A stretch of 64,000 nt of DNA from contig JALCRK010000008.1 of the NCBI GenBank assembly GCA_022652485.1, positions 18,732 through 82,731 on the forward strand. Direction: 5' to 3'. Below the pieces are notes generated by a model. That model did not search any database. It saw only the letters and a list, made by a program, of their open reading frames with translations, and was not told the DNA's origin. Origin of the DNA: Sphingobium sp. (GTDB lineage Bacteria; Pseudomonadota; Alphaproteobacteria; Sphingomonadales; Sphingomonadaceae). Below are positions 17,209 to 26,533 of this stretch, piece by piece. Every line of letters starts with the position of its first letter. Within the stretch, counting starts at the first letter, position 1. The translations under genes and the position numbers were made by a program.

Positions 17209-17637
17209 TCAACGGACCGGCGGAATGCCGAGGCGGGGGATTTCGATTGCCGGGCAGTGATCCATCACCACCCTGAGGCCCGCCGCCTCCGCGCGCGCCG
17301 CAGCCGCCGCGTTGACGACACCGAGCTGCATCCACACCGCCCTCACGCCCGCCGCGATCGCCTCATCCACGGTTTCCCCGGCCGCCTCGCTATTGCGGAA
17401 GATATCGACCATGTCGATCGGCTCCGCGATGTCCGCGAGGGTAGCCGCAACCGTCTGGCCGTGGATTTGTTGTCCCGCAAGCCCGGGATTGACCGGAATG
17501 ACGCGGTAGCCGTGCCCCAGCAGTGTATGCATCACCCGGTAGCTTGGCCTGTCGGGCTTGGGCGATGCACCGACCAGCGCAATCGTGCGGACGGAGTTGA
17601 GCAGATCGGCGATATCAGTGTCCGCAGTCAATGGCAT
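17209..17637 (-). CDS. CoA-binding (YccU-type) protein
   Basis: A 142-residue Rossmann-fold protein of the CoA_binding_2 family. [19 protein letters not shown] is the glycine-rich nucleotide loop. [15 protein letters not shown] and [21 protein letters not shown] complete the pattern, and MDHCPAIE near the end is typical. The family resembles the CoA-binding half of succinyl-CoA synthetase, but most members have no assigned reaction. An aagga site precedes the ATG. It is 51 bases upstream of the molybdenum hydroxylase gene's ORF on the same strand and may be read with it. Confidence 0.88.
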   Translation of the reverse strand: MPLTADTDIADLLNSVRTIALVGASPKPDRPSYRVMHTLLGHGYRVIPVNPGLAGQQIHGQTVAATLADIAEPIDMVDIFRNSEAAGETVDEAIAAGVRAVWMQLGVVNAAAAARAEAAGLRVVMDHCPAIEIPRLGIPPVR

Positions 17638-17774
17638 GGCGTCTCATTCCTTAGACCCGCACACATTTGTTACGGGCTGATCGTCGCTTCGATGACATGG
17701 ATCAATTCGCGTCGTCCAGTCCTGTTCCATGATTTTCACTTGGCCGGTCATGGCCAGGAAGCAGGAGACGGACA

Positions 17775-18029
17775 TTGAGTGAAGCGGGACATGATCTACA
17801 CAGCGTTTTTCCCGACGCCGCCGAGGCGCTGCACGGGCTTAAGACCGGCAATGCGCACTTTCGCTCCCTCGCGGAGCAGTATCACGATCTGACGCGGGAG
17901 ATCGTGCGGATCGAGGAAGGCGTCGACGCGGCGGGAGACGCGCGGCTGGAAGACATGAAGAAACGCCGCCTCGGCCTTCTGGACGAAATCGCGGAGCTGA
18001 TCGCGGTGGAGCGGCGCGCCTCGGCCTGA
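17775..18029 (+). CDS. DUF465/YdcH-type small helical protein
   Basis: An 84-residue helical-hairpin protein starting at TTG, with caggag 7 bases upstream. The first helix contains NAHFRSLAEQYHDLTREI and the second DARLEDMKKRRLGLLDEIAELI. This 'F..L...Y..L...I' then 'L...KK.RL.LKDEI' pattern is that of the DUF465 family, whose function is unknown. The gene stands alone between the CoA-binding gene (divergent) and mrp (convergent, 7 bases away). Confidence 0.85.
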   Translation: MSEAGHDLHSVFPDAAEALHGLKTGNAHFRSLAEQYHDLTREIVRIEEGVDAAGDARLEDMKKRRLGLLDEIAELIAVERRASA

Positions 18030-18036
18030 CTGCCGG

Positions 18037-19005
18037 TCAGCCCGGACGCGCGGCCAGCCAGTCCCGCACTTTCGCGGCGAGGCTGAGGAAGGGTTCCGCC
18101 TCTGCGCCTTCCCCGGAAGCGGGCGGCTGGCCCGCATCGGACGCGGTGCGGATACCGATCGAGAGCGGTATCCGTCCGAGGAAGGGCATATTCATGTGCC
18201 TTGCCGCCGCCTCCGCGCCGCCCGAACCGAAGGGATCGGACATTTCGCCGCAATGCGGGCAGACATAGCCCGCCATATTCTCAACCAAGCCGATCATCGG
18301 CACGCCGACCTGCTCGAACAGGTTGACTGCACGGGTTGCGTCAATGAGGGCAAGATCCTGGGGCGTCGAGACGATGACAACGCCTGCGGGCCGGTGCTTC
18401 TGCACCATCGAGAGCTGGATATCCCCGGTGCCGGGGGGCATATCGACCACCAGCACGTCGACCCCGTCCCAGCGTGCGTCGACGAGTTGCGATAGCGCGT
18501 TGCCCGCCATCGGCCCGCGCCACGCGATCGCCTTGCCGGGTTCGACCAGATGCCCCATCGACAGCATCGGAACCCCGCCCGCGCCGCGAATCGGGATCAT
18601 CTTGCTGTCCTCCGCCAGAGGCTTTTGCCCCTCGCTCGCCAGCAGGCGCGGCTGGGATGGGCCATAAATGTCGGCATCGACCAGCCCGACCTTCACGCCC
18701 AGGCGCGAGAGCGCAACGGCAAGATTGGCGGAGACCGTCGACTTGCCGACCCCGCCCTTGCCCGAGGCGACAGCAATGATCGTGAGGCTGCGCTTTTCGG
18801 CTGTCTCCAGGATCCGTACATCCGCCACGGCGGCATCCTCACGCGCGCGCTTCCCGATCGCCGCGACCATCGCCTTGCGCTCCTCGACTGCAAGGCCGCC
18901 AACATCGAGCACGAGGCTGAACACGCCGTCGCGCAGGCGCAGCGCGCTGGCGCGCCCCTGGCTGAGAGTGGTAATGGCGGCGGAAAGGGCGTCGATTTCG
19001 ATCAT
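18037..19005 (-). CDS. mrp: Mrp/ApbC-family iron-sulfur carrier ATPase
   Basis: A ParA/MinD-like P-loop ATPase that carries Fe-S clusters to target proteins. I take MIEIDALSAAI at 19005 as the start (322 residues), although MPLPRLSH at 19041 is also open. A degenerate N-terminal MIP18-like domain (about 1-80) is followed by the deviant Walker A ASGKGGVGKSTVSANLA, VDADIYGPSQPRLL and VVDMPPGTGDIQLSM. The C-terminal YVCPHCGEMSDPFG carries the CxxC that binds the bridging cluster. It is divergent from hflK, with about 70 bases between. Confidence 0.93.
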   Translation of the reverse strand: MIEIDALSAAITTLSQGRASALRLRDGVFSLVLDVGGLAVEERKAMVAAIGKRAREDAAVADVRILETAEKRSLTIIAVASGKGGVGKSTVSANLAVALSRLGVKVGLVDADIYGPSQPRLLASEGQKPLAEDSKMIPIRGAGGVPMLSMGHLVEPGKAIAWRGPMAGNALSQLVDARWDGVDVLVVDMPPGTGDIQLSMVQKHRPAGVVIVSTPQDLALIDATRAVNLFEQVGVPMIGLVENMAGYVCPHCGEMSDPFGSGGAEAAARHMNMPFLGRIPLSIGIRTASDAGQPPASGEGAEAEPFLSLAAKVRDWLAARPG

Positions 19006-19077
19006 GCGGCGCGCCATATGCGATAATCTTGGCAAAGGCACTGTTTTTCCGCCGCGCGGCTACCTATAGAAGATGCC

Positions 19078-20256
19078 ATGCAGCAGAACAAAACGCCGTT
19101 TCTTCACCGACTCCGCTCCCTCGTGCCTTTTCCGGGGTTCGCCATGGCCGGCCCCTGGGGCGGCAAGGGCAGCGACGACGAGCAGGCGAATGGGGGCGAG
19201 ACGCCCGAGGGCAAGGGTTCGGGCGGCGGTCCACGCAATCCCTGGACCCATCCGCCCCGCAGCGGCTCGGGCGGCGGCGAAAGCGGCGGCGCACGGCAGT
19301 CCCTGATAGAGGACATCCTGCGCCGCAGCCGCGAGAGCTTCGGCGGCGGAGGCGGCGGCGCGTCAGGGGGCGGATTCGGCGGAGATGGCGAGGCGCGCGC
19401 GCTCTGGCCGATCGCGCTCGGCATCATTGTGATTCTCTGGGTTGCGATGACCAGCTTTCACCGCATCGGCCCGCAGGAGCGCGGCGTTGTGATGATGCTG
19501 GGCAGCTACAGCCGCACCATCACCCCCGGCATCGGCCTCACCCTGCCCGCGCCGCTGGAGACGGTCGAGGTCGTCGATGTCGAGGAAATCCGTACCGTCG
19601 ATATCGGCTCGGCCAGTGGTGAGGAGGAGAATCTGGTACTGACCGGCGACCAGAACATCATCGATCTCGCTTATTCGGTGCGCTGGAATATCCGCAACGC
19701 CGAGCTTTATGAATTCGAGCTCAAGGACCCCGACGGCACCGTGCAGGAAGTGGCCGAGACCGCCATGCGCGCCGTGCTCGCCACGGTGTCGCTGAACGAG
19801 GCACTGGGCGCCGGGCGCACCGGCATCGAGCAGCAGGTCGCCCAGAAGATGCAGGAGATTCTCGACAATTACCGCTCCGGCATCCGCATCCAGGGCATCG
19901 CGATCAAGCAGGCCGACCCGCCCAAGGAGGTCAACGACGCGTTCAAGGAGGTGTCCGCCGCCAAACAGGATGCCGACACCTACATCAACCAGGCCACCGC
20001 CTATGCGCAACAGCTCAAGGCGCGGGCGAGCGGCGAAGCGGCCGCGTTCGACAAGGTCTATGTGCAGTACAAGCTCTCGCCCGAGGTGACGCGGCGGCGC
20101 ATGTATTATGAAACGATGGAGGCAGTGCTTGCCGATACGGACAAGACCGTCGTCGAATCGAACAACGTGATGCCCTATCTCCCGCTGCCTGAAATGAAAC
20201 GGAAGCCACGGGCCGCGGAGAGTGGCGCTGGCGCCACTGTCGAGGGAGGCCGATAA
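19078..20256 (+). CDS. hflK: Membrane protease modulator HflK (SPFH/Band 7)
   Basis: HflK with HflC forms a membrane complex that controls FtsH. The product (392 residues from 19078) has a Gly-rich, disordered N-terminus, one membrane segment at about 109-126 (IALGIIVILWVAMTSF), then the SPFH domain beginning RIGPQERGVVMMLGSY. The helical tail runs from DAFKEVSAAKQDADTYINQA. The start is not certain: the in-frame ATG at 19144 (MAGPWGGKGSDD) is closer to known HflK N-termini, while the first 22 residues look unusual. It ends on the base where hflC begins, so the pair is tightly coupled. Confidence 0.93.
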   Translation: MQQNKTPFLHRLRSLVPFPGFAMAGPWGGKGSDDEQANGGETPEGKGSGGGPRNPWTHPPRSGSGGGESGGARQSLIEDILRRSRESFGGGGGGASGGGFGGDGEARALWPIALGIIVILWVAMTSFHRIGPQERGVVMMLGSYSRTITPGIGLTLPAPLETVEVVDVEEIRTVDIGSASGEEENLVLTGDQNIIDLAYSVRWNIRNAELYEFELKDPDGTVQEVAETAMRAVLATVSLNEALGAGRTGIEQQVAQKMQEILDNYRSGIRIQGIAIKQADPPKEVNDAFKEVSAAKQDADTYINQATAYAQQLKARASGEAAAFDKVYVQYKLSPEVTRRRMYYETMEAVLADTDKTVVESNNVMPYLPLPEMKRKPRAAESGAGATVEGGR

Positions 20257-21101
20257 TGGAACGCGTCCTCCGCAACCCGATCCTCGCCGCGCTGATCGCG
20301 CTCGGCTTCCTCATCCTGCTCGCCAGCACGGTCTCGATCGTGCCGGAAACGCAGCAGGCGGTGGTCGTTCGCTTCGGCCAGCCGGTGCGCATCATCAACA
20401 GCTATGATCCCAGAGAGCGCTTCGGACAAACGGGGGCGGGCCTTGCCGTGCGCGTTCCCTTTGCCGAGCAGGTCGTGTGGATCGACAAGCGCATCCAGTC
20501 CGTCGAAATGGAGCGGCAGCAGGTGCTCTCGACCGATCAGCTCCGGCTGCAGGTGGATGCCTATGCGCGTTATCGCATCACCAACCCTCTGCGCATGTAC
20601 GTCTCCGCCGGGAGCGAGGAGCGCGTACAGGAGGCGCTGCGCCCCATTCTCGGTTCGGCGCTGCGTAACGAGCTGGGCAAGCGCCCGTTCGCGGCGCTGC
20701 TCTCGCCAGAGCGCGGCTGGGTGATGCATAATATCGAGACAGGCCTCAACCGCGTTGCGCGGCAATATGGCGCCGAGGTGATCGACGTGCGGATCAAGCG
20801 GGCAGACCTACCCGATGGCACACCGTTGCAAAGCGCGTTCCAGCGGATGCGCACCGCACGCCAGCAGGAGGCGCTGACCATCCGCGCGCAGGGCGAGCGG
20901 CAAGCGCAGATCATCCGCGCCGATGCCGATGCCGCCGCCGCCGAGGTCTATGCCGCGAGCTTTGGCAAGGATCCGAAGTTCTACGACTTCTATCGCGCCA
21001 TGCAGGCCTATCGCCGCACCTTCAACCCGCAGAACGAGGGCCAGACCACCGTGATCCTGTCCCCGGAAAATGATTTCCTGCGGGAGTTTCGCGGACGTTA
21101 G
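20256..21101 (+). CDS. hflC: Membrane protease modulator HflC (SPFH/Band 7)
   Basis: A 281-residue partner of HflK. A single N-terminal membrane segment (ILAALIALGFLILLASTVSIV) is followed by PETQQAVVVRFGQPVR, the start of the SPFH domain. FNPQNEGQTTVILSPENDF closes the protein, as in other HflC proteins. The start codon overlaps the hflK stop (TAATG). It is followed by a protease gene of the DegP class, so the locus groups envelope quality-control functions. Confidence 0.94.
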   Translation: MERVLRNPILAALIALGFLILLASTVSIVPETQQAVVVRFGQPVRIINSYDPRERFGQTGAGLAVRVPFAEQVVWIDKRIQSVEMERQQVLSTDQLRLQVDAYARYRITNPLRMYVSAGSEERVQEALRPILGSALRNELGKRPFAALLSPERGWVMHNIETGLNRVARQYGAEVIDVRIKRADLPDGTPLQSAFQRMRTARQQEALTIRAQGERQAQIIRADADAAAAEVYAASFGKDPKFYDFYRAMQAYRRTFNPQNEGQTTVILSPENDFLREFRGR

Positions 21102-21207
21102 GCGAAACCGCCCTCATTCAATTGAGGTTCAGGCAGAAAGAGCCATTCAAGTGCCGTATTCCGCACGGGATCGGCGTGCACATTGAGGACAGAGAGGAAG
21201 TTCACAC

Positions 21208-22698
21208 GTGCGTTATGTCTATGGATTAACCGCCGCTCTTCTGCTGGGCGGCACCGCCGTCGCGATCAGCTCGCACGAGCCGCTGGGCGCCCAGACCGCG
21301 CAGAACGAGGGCAATATTGCCCCCCGTGGCGCGCCGGGCAGCTTTGCCGACATGGTCGAGCGTCTGCAGCCCGCCGTGGTCAATATTTCCACCCGGCAGC
21401 GCGTCCAGGTGCAGAACCCGTTCGCCGGCACACCCTTTGGCGAGATGTTTGGCGGCGGCACCCCCCAGACGCGGCAGGCGCAATCGCTGGGATCGGGCTT
21501 TCTGATCTCGGCAGATGGCTATGTCGTTACCAATAATCACGTCGTTTCCCCCGGTGCTGAGGGAGCTACGGTCGACAGCATCACCGTGACGCTCAACAAC
21601 CGCGAGGAATATACCGCGCGGCTGGTGGGGCGCGATGTCGCCACCGACCTCGCGCTACTCAAGATCGAGGGCAAGAAGCCCTTCCCGTTCGTGAAGTTCG
21701 GCGACAGCACCAAGGCGCGGGTCGGCGACTGGGTGGTTGCAATCGGCGAGCCCTATGCGCTGGCCGGTACGGTAACGGCCGGCATCATCTCCGCCGTCCA
21801 TCGCAGCACCGGCGGCCCCTATGACCGCTTCATCCAGACGGACGCCTCGATCAACCAGGGCAACTCCGGCGGTCCGATGTTCGACATGAACGGCAATGTG
21901 ATCGGCATCAACAGCCAGATCCTCTCGCCCTCGGGCGGCAATGTGGGCATCGGCTTCGCCATCCCCTCCGAACAGGCGATCCCGATCATCGAGACGCTGC
22001 GCAAGGGCCAGACCGTGAAGCGCGGCTATCTGGGCATCCAGATCAGCCCGCTGGGTGACGACATCGCCGACTCGCTCGGCCTCGCCAAGAATCGCGGCGA
22101 GTTCGTGCAAGGCGTGGAGCCAGGCGCGGGCGCGGACAAGGCCGGGATCAAGGCGGGCGACGTGATCGTCAAGGTCAACGGGCAGGAAGTAACCCCCGAT
22201 CAGACCCTCTCTTACATCGTGGGCGGCCAGCCGGTCGGTGCGCGGGTTTCGATCGATCTCATCCGCCAGGGCAAGCCCCAGACGGTTACGGCGATCGTAG
22301 GCGAGCGTCCGCCAGAGGACAAGCTGCGCCAGTTCGGCCAAGGTGGGGATGACGATTTCTCGCAGCCCAACAAACAGGACAATGCGAATGCCGCGCAACA
22401 GGCGCTGGGCCTTGCGGTGCTGCCGCTCAATCCCAGCATCGTCCGCCAGCTTGGCATACCGCTCGACACGCGCGGAGTCGTGATCTCGGCGGTCGATCAG
22501 TCCACCGACGCAGCTGCCAAGGGTCTGCAGCGCGGCGACGTGATCCTCACCGCCAACAATATGGCGACCACCACCGAGGCGGAGCTGAATGCCGCCGTCG
22601 CCGGAGTGCGCAAGGCGGGCCGCAACGCGGTGCTGCTGCAGCTATTGCGGCGCGGCCAGCCCGTCACGTTCATCGCCGTCCGCCTGCGGGATCGATAG
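21208..22698 (+). CDS. Periplasmic serine protease of the DegP/HtrA (Do) family
   Basis: A 496-residue protease/chaperone. It begins at GTG, with gagaggaag about 7 bases before. The N-terminus is a signal peptide (LTAALLLGGTAVAI) with cleavage likely near Ala-Gln. The catalytic triad is complete: His in VTNNHVV, Asp in ATDLALLKI and Ser in GNSGGPMFD. Two PDZ domains follow (about 285-375 and 400-490), separated by a Gln/Asn/Asp-rich linker. It refolds or degrades damaged exported proteins. It is co-directional with hflKC, 106 bases downstream; I see no clear sigma-E promoter in that gap. Confidence 0.93.
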   Translation: MRYVYGLTAALLLGGTAVAISSHEPLGAQTAQNEGNIAPRGAPGSFADMVERLQPAVVNISTRQRVQVQNPFAGTPFGEMFGGGTPQTRQAQSLGSGFLISADGYVVTNNHVVSPGAEGATVDSITVTLNNREEYTARLVGRDVATDLALLKIEGKKPFPFVKFGDSTKARVGDWVVAIGEPYALAGTVTAGIISAVHRSTGGPYDRFIQTDASINQGNSGGPMFDMNGNVIGINSQILSPSGGNVGIGFAIPSEQAIPIIETLRKGQTVKRGYLGIQISPLGDDIADSLGLAKNRGEFVQGVEPGAGADKAGIKAGDVIVKVNGQEVTPDQTLSYIVGGQPVGARVSIDLIRQGKPQTVTAIVGERPPEDKLRQFGQGGDDDFSQPNKQDNANAAQQALGLAVLPLNPSIVRQLGIPLDTRGVVISAVDQSTDAAAKGLQRGDVILTANNMATTTEAELNAAVAGVRKAGRNAVLLQLLRRGQPVTFIAVRLRDR

Positions 22699-22791
22699 GG
22701 ACTAATTTCTCATGGAGCGTTGGCGGTGCTTTTCACCGTCGGCGCGCTGCGTTATGCCAATGCCCGATCGGTTTCAGGTGGGAGCAGGGCC

Positions 22792-24405
22792 ATGAGTGAC
22801 GGTATTTTCATCGGCGGGGCGGGGGACCAGCCCCAGATGCTCAACCTCCGGCGCGCCAACCGGCATGGCCTGATCGCGGGCGCGACCGGCACCGGCAAGA
22901 CCGTCACTCTTCAAGGCATCGCCGAGAATTTTTCCCGCGTGGGCGTACCCGTGTTTATGGCGGATGTGAAAGGCGATCTGGCGGGGATCGCCATGCCCGG
23001 TTCGCCTACCTTCAAGAATGCGGACAAGCTGGAGGCGCGCGCAAAAGAAATCGGCCTCACCGATTATGCCTATGCCGACAATCCGGTCATCTACTGGGAT
23101 CTCTATGGGCAACAGGGTCACCCGATCCGCACCACGGTCTCGGAAATGGGGCCGCTGTTGCTCGCGCGCCTGATGGATTTGAACGAGACGCAGGAGGGCG
23201 TGCTCAACATAGCGTTCCGCTATGCCGACGAGGAAGGGCTGCTGCTGCTCGATCTCGGCGATTTGCAGGCAATGCTCGCCTACTGCGCGGAAAATGCGGA
23301 CATGCTGAGCGCGCGCTATGGCAATGTGACCAAGGCCAGCGTCGGAACAATCCAGCGCCAGTTACTGAGCCTCGACAGCCAGGGCGGCGCGGCCTTCTTC
23401 GGCGAACCGGCACTCGACATCAACGATTTCCTCGAAGTCGATGACAAAGGCCGCGGCTATATCAACGTGCTCGCCGCCGATCGCCTGATGCAGAGCCCCA
23501 AGCTCTATTCGACCTTCCTGCTGTGGCTGCTGTCCGAGCTGTTCCAGGTGCTGCCGGAGGTCGGTGATCCGGAAAAGCCCAAGCTGGTATTCTTCTTCGA
23601 CGAGGCGCATCTGCTGTTTGACGATGCGCCCAAGGCGCTCACCGACAAGATCGAGCAGGTGGTACGCCTCATCCGTTCCAAGGGCGTGGGCGTCTATTTC
23701 GTGACACAGAACCCGATCGATATCCCGGAGGAGGTGGCAGGCCAGCTCGGCAACCGGGTGCAGCACGCCCTGCGCGCGTTCACGCCGCGCGACCAGAAGG
23801 CGATCAGGGCAGCGGCGGAGACCTTCCGCGTGAACCCGGACCTCGATGTCGAAACGGCGATCACCGAGCTGAAGGTCGGCGAGGCGCTGGTGTCGCTGTT
23901 GCAGGAGGATGGCTCGCCCAGCATCGTGCAGCGCACGCTGATCGCGCCGCCACGCTCGCGTCTCGGCCCTGTCGACGCCAAGGAGCGTGCGATCATCCAG
24001 TCGATCTCGCCGGTCGCGGGGAAATATGACGAAGCGGCGGACCGGGAAAGCGCCGAGGAAATCCTCGCCGCGCGCGGGCAGGCCGCTGCCGCTGCCGCCG
24101 AACAGGCGAAAGCGCAGGCCGAGGCAGACAAGCAGTCCGCCGCCCAAGCCAAGATCGAGGCGAAACAGCGCGAAGCAGAGCTAAGGGAGCAGGCGCGGCA
24201 GCAAGCGCAAGCCGCGCGCGAGGCGGCGAAACCCAGCAATCTGGACCGCGCGATCCAGTCTGCCACCCGCTCGGTCGGCTCCTCGATCGGGCGACAGGTC
24301 GCCAACGAGGTGGGTCGCGCCGTATTCGGCGGCGGGCGCAGATCAAGCGGCGGCGGCCTCGTTGGCGGGCTGGTGCGCGGAGTGCTGGGCAGCCTGTTCA
24401 AATAA
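22792..24405 (+). CDS. HerA-like ATPase of the DUF853 (YjgR) family
   Basis: A P-loop ATPase of the HerA/FtsK class. The ORF is open from a TTG at 22720, but [17 protein letters not shown] at 22792 follows a ggtgggag site and is the likelier start (537 residues). Walker A is [13 protein letters not shown], Walker B is [16 protein letters not shown], and [20 protein letters not shown] is characteristic of DUF853. The C-terminal part is an Ala/Gln/Glu-rich coiled coil of about 70 residues, then a Gly-rich tail. The cellular role of the family is unclear. No NurA-type nuclease lies beside it. Confidence 0.9.
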   Translation: MSDGIFIGGAGDQPQMLNLRRANRHGLIAGATGTGKTVTLQGIAENFSRVGVPVFMADVKGDLAGIAMPGSPTFKNADKLEARAKEIGLTDYAYADNPVIYWDLYGQQGHPIRTTVSEMGPLLLARLMDLNETQEGVLNIAFRYADEEGLLLLDLGDLQAMLAYCAENADMLSARYGNVTKASVGTIQRQLLSLDSQGGAAFFGEPALDINDFLEVDDKGRGYINVLAADRLMQSPKLYSTFLLWLLSELFQVLPEVGDPEKPKLVFFFDEAHLLFDDAPKALTDKIEQVVRLIRSKGVGVYFVTQNPIDIPEEVAGQLGNRVQHALRAFTPRDQKAIRAAAETFRVNPDLDVETAITELKVGEALVSLLQEDGSPSIVQRTLIAPPRSRLGPVDAKERAIIQSISPVAGKYDEAADRESAEEILAARGQAAAAAAEQAKAQAEADKQSAAQAKIEAKQREAELREQARQQAQAAREAAKPSNLDRAIQSATRSVGSSIGRQVANEVGRAVFGGGRRSSGGGLVGGLVRGVLGSLFK

Positions 24406-24406
24406 A

Positions 24407-24431
24407 GCGGGGCGCTGCCGCAACGCCCCGC
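24407..24431. terminator. Possible bidirectional terminator hairpin
   Basis: An 8-bp perfect stem GCGGGGCG / CGCCCCGC with a 9-base loop lies between two convergent genes. There is no clear T-run on either side, so it may only stabilise transcript ends. Confidence 0.4.
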
Positions 24432-24441
24432 CCTCATCGTA

Positions 24442-25125
24442 TTATAAATCCGCTAGCCGGAACCGCACCGTCATCACGCGCTCGCTTGCTACCGGCTCCC
24501 CATCCCGCGTGGCGGGGCGAAATCGCCAGCTTTTCAGCGCCTGCTGTTGCGTCGCCTTCCAGAAGGCGCTGTCATTGGTGTCGACCAGCTCGACCGAGAT
24601 GACCTTGCCTGCCTCATCGATATAGACCTTCACTGTGGCGAAGCCCTCCACCTGAGCGCGGATCATCGCGGGAGGATAAGGCGGCTGGAAATCCCGTATC
24701 CGCTTGGGGTCCGGCGCGGCGGAGACGACCACCGGCTCGCGGATGATCTGCGTATCGACACCGAGAGTTCCGCTTCCGCCGCCTCCACCGAACACCTCTT
24801 CCGTGGACTTGCCGTCAGGATCGGCCAGCGTCTTGGTAGCCAACACGGTTTCACGCCGCGTTTCCTCGTGGCGCTGGAACGGCTGCTCCTTTTTATCCTG
24901 TTGCGGCACAACTTCCGGCTTTGGTGGGGGCGCCTTTTCGAAATGCACCCATAATATATCTGGCACCTTGTCCTTGAGCGTCCCCGGCGGCAGCATCCAT
25001 ACAAGCGCGCCGATGGCTACATGCACCGCGATCGTCGCACCCACGGCAAAGGGCGAGGCCCGACTGCCGGTATAGCCGGTGTATGTGTTTTCCGATGTGC
25101 GATTAAGGTTGAGGATCCACTGCAT
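24442..25125 (-). CDS. TonB-family energy transducer
   Basis: A 227-residue inner-membrane-anchored protein that would pass proton-motive force to outer-membrane receptors. I use the second ATG (25125) because aggaggg lies 7-8 bases before it but only about 1 base before the first. A membrane segment near 25-45 (GATIAVHVAIGALVWML) is followed by a Pro/Lys/Glu-rich spacer (KAPPPKPEVVPQQDKKEQ). The C-terminal TonB domain has QPPYPPAMIRAQVEGFATVKVYIDEAG and ALKSWRFRPA. No exbB, exbD or receptor gene is adjacent. It is the last gene of the leftward group that also holds nadE and gltX. Confidence 0.9.
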   Translation of the reverse strand: MQWILNLNRTSENTYTGYTGSRASPFAVGATIAVHVAIGALVWMLPPGTLKDKVPDILWVHFEKAPPPKPEVVPQQDKKEQPFQRHEETRRETVLATKTLADPDGKSTEEVFGGGGGSGTLGVDTQIIREPVVVSAAPDPKRIRDFQPPYPPAMIRAQVEGFATVKVYIDEAGKVISVELVDTNDSAFWKATQQQALKSWRFRPATRDGEPVASERVMTVRFRLADL

Positions 25126-25197
25126 AAGCATCCCTCCTGTGCGTGGCCTGCACAGGATCGCGCAGGATCCACGAAAGCGATGCTATCACATTGCCGG

Positions 25198-26526
25198 TCA
25201 GTCAGAAAGACGTTTCAGTGCCTCGTCCTTGCCGATGAGGGGCAGCAGCGCAGCCATGTCCGGCCCATGATCGAGGCCGGTCAGCGCACGGCGAAGGGGA
25301 AGGAACAAGTCCTTGCCCTTGCGACCCGTTTCGGCTTTGAGACGCTCGGTGAGGGCGCGCCACACTTCGGCGTCGAACGGCAGTACGGTGAGGGTTGTCG
25401 CAGCGAGGTGCAGGAAATCCGCGTCCTCCGCTGGCCGCGCGGGCGCGGAAATCGGGCCGGTAACGATCCGCCACCATTTTGGTATGTCCGCTACAATTTC
25501 CAGATTGGGGCGCAGTGCCGCCCAGGCTGCCTCGGTCACATCTGCGGGCAGCCGATCCTTGACGGCGGCATAATCGAGCTGGTGCACGATCTTCTGGTTC
25601 AAAAGCGCCAGTTCCGCCTCATCGAACCGGGCGGGCGCGCGGCCGAAATGGGCGAAGTCGAACGCCGCGATCAGCGGTTCGGCGTTCGTCACCGGAATCA
25701 CCGGATCGGAGGTGCCGATGCGCGCCAGCAGAGCAATGAGCGCAATCGCCTCCAGCCCCTGCTCGCGGAAGGTGGAAATGCCCAAAGACCCCAGCCGCTT
25801 GGAGAGCTTGCCCTCGCTGCCGACCAGCAGCGCCTCATGCGCGAACTGCGGCGGCACGGCGCCCAACGCGGTGAACATCTGGAGCTGCGTCGCGGTGTTG
25901 GACACATGGTCCTCGCCTCGCACGACATGGGTGATGCCCATGTCGACATCGTCGATCACCGAGGGGAGCATATAGAGCCAGCTGCCATCCGCGCGGCGGA
26001 TGACGGGATCAGACAAAAGCTTCGGGTCGAAATGCTGATCCCCGCGTACCATATCGGTCCATTCGATCGGCGCTTCATGATCGAGCTTGAAGCGCCAGTG
26101 CGGCGCGCGGCCCTCCGCCTCAAAGGCCGCGATCTGGTCCGCCGTCAGCCCAAGCGCAGCGCGATCATAGACCGGCGGCAGGCCACGCCCCAATTGCACT
26201 TTCCGTTTGAGATCCAGCTCCTGAGCGGTTTCATAGCAGGGATACACCCGCCCGGCATCGCGCAGGTCCGCAAAGCGCGCCTCATAGAGCGCGAAACGAT
26301 CTGACTGCTTTACCTCGGCATCCGGCGTCAGGCCGAGCCAGCCGAGATCGGCGCGGATACCATCCGCATATTCCTCGCGCGAGCGTTCGGCATCGGTATC
26401 ATCGAGCCGGAGCAGGAAACGACCGCCGTGACGGCGCGCCCACATCCAGTTGTGGATCGCGGTGCGCAGGTTACCAACATGGAGATGCCCGGTGGGCGAA
26501 GGCGCGAAACGGGTGATGACGGTCAT
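25198..26526 (-). CDS. gltX: Glutamyl-tRNA synthetase (short, second-type)
   Basis: A class I aminoacyl-tRNA synthetase charging Glu onto tRNA. The HIGH motif is in FAPSPTGHLHVGNLRTAIHN and the KMSKS equivalent is EGKLSKRLGS. The length (442 residues) is shorter than the usual 465-490. Many alphaproteobacteria have two gltX genes, and this one resembles the shorter type. Whether it also serves tRNA-Gln, as in organisms that lack GlnRS, cannot be seen here. Its stop is 8 bases or fewer from context genes on the same strand: nadE ends 7 bases upstream of its start, so the two are probably co-transcribed. Confidence 0.95.
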   Translation of the reverse strand: MTVITRFAPSPTGHLHVGNLRTAIHNWMWARRHGGRFLLRLDDTDAERSREEYADGIRADLGWLGLTPDAEVKQSDRFALYEARFADLRDAGRVYPCYETAQELDLKRKVQLGRGLPPVYDRAALGLTADQIAAFEAEGRAPHWRFKLDHEAPIEWTDMVRGDQHFDPKLLSDPVIRRADGSWLYMLPSVIDDVDMGITHVVRGEDHVSNTATQLQMFTALGAVPPQFAHEALLVGSEGKLSKRLGSLGISTFREQGLEAIALIALLARIGTSDPVIPVTNAEPLIAAFDFAHFGRAPARFDEAELALLNQKIVHQLDYAAVKDRLPADVTEAAWAALRPNLEIVADIPKWWRIVTGPISAPARPAEDADFLHLAATTLTVLPFDAEVWRALTERLKAETGRKGKDLFLPLRRALTGLDHGPDMAALLPLIGKDEALKRLSD

Positions 26527-26533
26527 GAAAGGA